From NCBI GenBank assembly GCA_028671895.1, contig CM053809.1:32401501-32465500 (forward strand): 64,000 nt of DNA. The letters are read 5' to 3'. The notes under the pieces were generated by a model that was not told the origin of the DNA, made no database searches, and saw only the letters and a program-made list of their open reading frames with translations. Of the stretch, positions 60,533-64,000 are shown one piece after another. Origin of the DNA: Oenanthe sinensis. Lineage: Eukaryota; Streptophyta; Magnoliopsida; Apiales; Apiaceae. Numbering within the stretch: the first letter of the stretch is position 1; each line of letters begins with the position of its first letter. A program made the position numbers and the translations under genes.

Positions 60533-62191
60533 TCAAAAATCATCAAATTCATGATCCATCAGTTTCCATGATCCATCATCTTGTTGAACCATCCCCTTAT
60601 TCTTTTCGATCCACCACGATACTGGAACACTGTACTCATCTTTCAAAGAACCAATACTCTTATTAACTAGACTGATATCTCGATCAACTTCCAACTTGAA
60701 TCCTCCTTTGGTCCCTTGTGCTCCCGCAACTCCATGCAAATAACACTCCATGTTATGCCAACTTGATAAGTTACCTGGGCTCTTCAAGTAATGAGATTTA
60801 GTAGTATCGATAGCTAACACTTGCCCTACATCAGAGTAACCTATTAAAGGATAGTTCGGAACGACATCTAAGTTATTTTTGACACGTAGTGCTCGAAGAT
60901 CACTCAAATTTGTGAAAAAATCTTTAAATTTTGAATCTCCGACTCGAGGACTGGCGAATACAATAGCTGTCACCGGGCATGATTTATTTGGCTGGTCTTT
61001 AGGCTTGTTGAACCCGTTAGCAACTATGTCAACTGCATTCAAAGTTGCAACTGCTGCGCCTAGACTGTGACCCGTCGTGGTTATGCTTATTTCTTCGTTC
61101 TTGTATTGTTCCACTAGTTTTTGAACCTCTCCAATAACCTGTAGAAATTAATTATTACGATTTAAGCAATTAGCTAGTTGCTTTTATGTAAATAATCTAT
61201 GCTTAATAACCAATATATTTAAATAAAACCTAGGCTACAGGTGAATAAGACATATATTTAGGACTCCTATATATATATATTAGCCCCATAATTTTGAATC
61301 TGTCATCTGTCTAGGGCTGTTCAAAAACTCGGGGCCCATAATTATACGTAAACACTTTTACATATAATACAAAGTTTTTGTAAGAACAAATTTGCATGCA
61401 TTGCGAAAGTTTCTGTATATACGATATAATGCAAATGGAATAGATGAGGAAATTTAATCTAAATTAAAGATATACTAAAATATGACATTTTATCGCTAAT
61501 TAATTACAAATATACACTATCAATCAAAACTAACCTGATCTCTGGCACTGCTCTTGTTAAACTGTGATTTAGGATCATCTGAAGTGTAAATGGAGTACCA
61601 TCCTTTATGCACCTTGGCATCATTATCATTACCAAGTATTTCTGGAGCTGAAACTAAAATAAATTCAAAATCATTCACCCATTCCAAAGTTCTGACTGTT
61701 CCTCTCCAAGCAATGACAATGTCTCTCCTCCCAAGTGCCTCCTTTCCTTCATCTGTAGCCACCGCAACATAACCAATCCAATTTGATTCCTTGCACCAAG
61801 CCTCTCGGGAAACGGGTTTGATCAAGAACGAATCAGGCACCGGAATCGACGAGGTCGCGTACAAATATTTGGTCACGCGATATTTAAAGGGATTGTTCAC
61901 ATCAATGCCTACTCTAGAGAAGAGATTTTTCTTGGAATATCTGCTGTCTCCTTCATATTTCGATGCCTTCTCCGAGTTAAAAGTGTCGTAAGTCGCTTGA
62001 GTCATTTCTCCATAATGAATAATGTATCTACGGAGATCAATGTCTAATGGATCCAAGAGCTGCCTCCAATTGTTTTCACCACTTAAGATCCTCCATCTTT
62101 TTGGTATATTGCTAGGCTTTTTTGTTATTGATATTTCATCAGCAGCTTTTCTCTCTTTTTTTCTCAAATATTTCACTATAAGTGACTTCAT
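60533..62191 (-). CDS. Class II phospholipase A1 (PLA1-II type, lipase_3 fold)
   Basis: Two exons, 62191-61535 and 61138-60533 (420 codons; donor CAG/GTTAG, acceptor TACAG/G, phase 0). There is no plastid transit peptide: the N-terminus is basic (MKSLIVKYLRKKERK), fitting the cytosolic PLA1-II group. The catalytic triad is visible: Ser244 in GHSLGAAV, Asp310 in NNLDVVPNYP, His354 in MECYLHGVAG. WRGT upstream is the oxyanion-side motif. Such enzymes release the sn-1 acyl chain from phospholipids or galactolipids. No disabling change seen. Its intron is 396 bp and AT-rich. Confidence 0.92.
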
Positions 62192-62255
62192 GATGCCTAT
62201 TGCTTAATGGTTGGACAAGTTTAATTACTTTAGTTTCGATTCGATTCGCTCTGTG

Positions 62256-62263
62256 TATAAATA
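62256..62263 (-). promoter_or_regulatory. TATA-like box of the PLA1 gene
   Basis: CACTATTTATACACAG on the minus strand lies about 65-70 bases upstream of the ATG at 62191. Confidence 0.3.
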
Positions 62264-63279
62264 GTGATGATCACAAGGATATATAATACTAATAGAAACG
62301 TAGGGTTGTATAGGTTGTCATGACTTGCGGTTAACTTCTACTATTCTGTAGCTATATTTTGCACTCTTTATACAAACACATATGTTAATGTTAGTGATAA
62401 AAAAAAATAAAAGCTTTTGTGATAATAATGCACATAACTACTAGTTGAAATCATGGTGATTTATGGAGATAATATTGACTTATATATATACACAACGAAG
62501 TGAGAGCTGTGTTAGATTTAATTGATTAATCTTGAAGCGAGTCTATATTACGTGGAGAATTTCCTAAATCCGAATAATGTCCAACTTCAATTCTGCAAGT
62601 AAATTCGTTTATTGCTGTGCCAAATTGTGTAAACCGCTTTTAAGATATATAAATATATATTCAATTAATTTATTCGGATTTGATAAGTTCAAGCTAGCTC
62701 GAAATTTGCATGTGCGCCAATTCAAATTTGTTATTTTATCGTTTGAGGATAATTATGAGACAAAATTAATTTTATAAGCTGCTATTCTTTTTATAATATC
62801 GTATTATTTTACACTTTCTTTGAACATGTGGTCCTATATATTGTCGGCGTGAATTTTTGTTGTGTATATAACATTTTAAATATATTTTACTGTAGTTGCA
62901 ATTGTTATTAACCTTCAGGCTTCAGCTCTAAATTCATGGTCATATTGTTGACAGGATACTAGTTAAGAGTAGCGTTAAAGATATTAAATTAAAAATTGTT
63001 CCCAAATAATGTGATTAGTTTTATTAATATGAATTTAGAGGTCTATTTTATTTATTATTCTATTATTAATTAAATTGTAATTCATGACATTTTATAATTA
63101 TTTTAAAATTTAAATATCAATTTGGAGAAATTAACATTATCTAATGTACAAGAGTAGCCAAGAGTACCGTTTATTCATTCACACCAAACCCCGTAATTTT
63201 CAGTAATGATGAAGTTGAAAATTGGTTGTCCATCAGATGGGACTTGCCTTGCAGAGTTTGCAAGCATGTTATTACGTGA
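62264..63279. other. PLA1 promoter side; no further gene seen
   Basis: AT-rich intergenic DNA without a supportable ORF. Confidence 0.4.
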
Positions 63280-63490
63280 TTGTTTGGAGTTCCTTAAATT
63301 TAAAATAAATTTTTTATTTTATTTTTATTTTTTATATATTTTTATTTTTTTAAAAAATAAATATATATTTTAAAATTTTAAAATCAAATATTATTTTTAA
63401 AATAAAAAATAAATTACTTATTTTCAGAAAAAGTACACACATACGTATTTTTCCCCTAAAATAAGGACTTATTTTCGAAAAATAAGTACC
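63280..63490. mobile_element. MITE-like repeat, GTTTGG family copy 4
   Basis: It starts TTGTTTGGAGTTCC, and contains AAATTACTTATTTT followed by CAGAAAAAGTACACACATAC, as in the copies at 24657 and 45210. The ends are less clear. Confidence 0.45.
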
Positions 63491-64000
63491 GCTGTATTAT
63501 ATATTCGTCTTTCAGTTTCTAACTTTAAACCAAAGAATGTCACATATATTTGTCTCTCCTAGTTAAACTAAATTTTATTTGCATAGTAGCTTCACTTTAA
63601 ATTATAAATATTTTGTACGTATATAATAATATTAAAACATTACTGTAACAGGTAAATTTTACCGATTATAACATTAATTTCTTAAGTCATTCTTGTAATT
63701 AAAACCATAAATTTCCTTGAGAGGAAAGCAGTATTAAAACTCGTGGATGCCCCCACTTGAAAAAAAAACCTTGAGTTTTTCTTGTGGGATACTGTTTTAT
63801 TATTTAATAATAATAAAATTAAGGATTCAATTTTAGTGATATAGATGAGTAAATTTTACATTTTAATAACTGATTGCTTGTGCAGGAAAATATAACTTTG
63901 TATAAACAAATGATATAAACTCACAGTAAAACTAAAACTTTGAACTAGCGCCACCTGATTACAATTGTGTTTGGAACTTGGGGTTGTTAACAATAATTTT
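63491..64000. other. Window end; no gene seen
   Basis: AT-rich sequence without supportable features. Confidence 0.4.

Overview
The window is nuclear DNA of a flowering plant, almost certainly a eudicot. It is AT-rich, has spliced genes with GT-AG (and two GC-AG) introns, carries plant-only families (WOX, ROP, AP2/ERF, IQD, BAHD, PLA1-II, GDSL lipase) and many plant transposons. No prokaryotic features, CRISPR arrays or organelle genes were seen. I did not fix the family or species.

Layout. (1) 1-12139: the body and 3' LTR of a Tat-lineage Ty3/gypsy retrotransposon; only the last 49 bases of the 5' LTR are inside the window. It sits in intron 1 of a RABA1 small-GTPase gene on the opposite strand, whose exon 1 is at 12220-12440. 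The element has gag-protease-RT, two RNase H domains and integrase. Its pol is broken by a short fragment that looks like an LTR end plus primer-binding site. A three-exon antisense gene (10222 to 7633) lies between pol and the 3' LTR. (2) 12.4-15.6 kb: small nested repeats (a MITE with a SINE inside, and a 558-bp TIR element). (3) 15.6-24.5 kb: three minus-strand regulatory genes, WOX9-like homeobox, a type-I ROP GTPase, and an ERF. (4) 24.5-31.5 kb: AT-rich and gene-poor, with a 683-bp TRIM retrotransposon whose LTRs read as identical and which has a perfect 5-bp target duplication. (5) 31.6-44.6 kb: a tandem array of three plus-strand NCL-like genes (Na/Ca-exchanger fold plus EF-hands). (6) 46.9-51.7 kb: an IQ67-domain (IQD) gene with a probable long 5'-UTR intron. 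(7) 52.6-62.2 kb: a BAHD acyltransferase (minus), a frameshifted and truncated GDSL lipase pseudogene (plus) and a class-II phospholipase A1 (minus). The rest is AT-rich intergenic DNA.

Theme. Several genes belong to calcium and GTPase signalling (ROP, IQD calmodulin-binding, EF-hand exchangers, RABA1). I see no operon-like or cluster logic apart from the tandem NCL-like array. The most unusual points are the spliced antisense gene in the retrotransposon, the internal LTR/PBS fragment in pol and a second polypurine-tract copy after pol, the pristine TRIM, and NCL-like paralogues whose two alpha-repeats lack the usual acidic residues.
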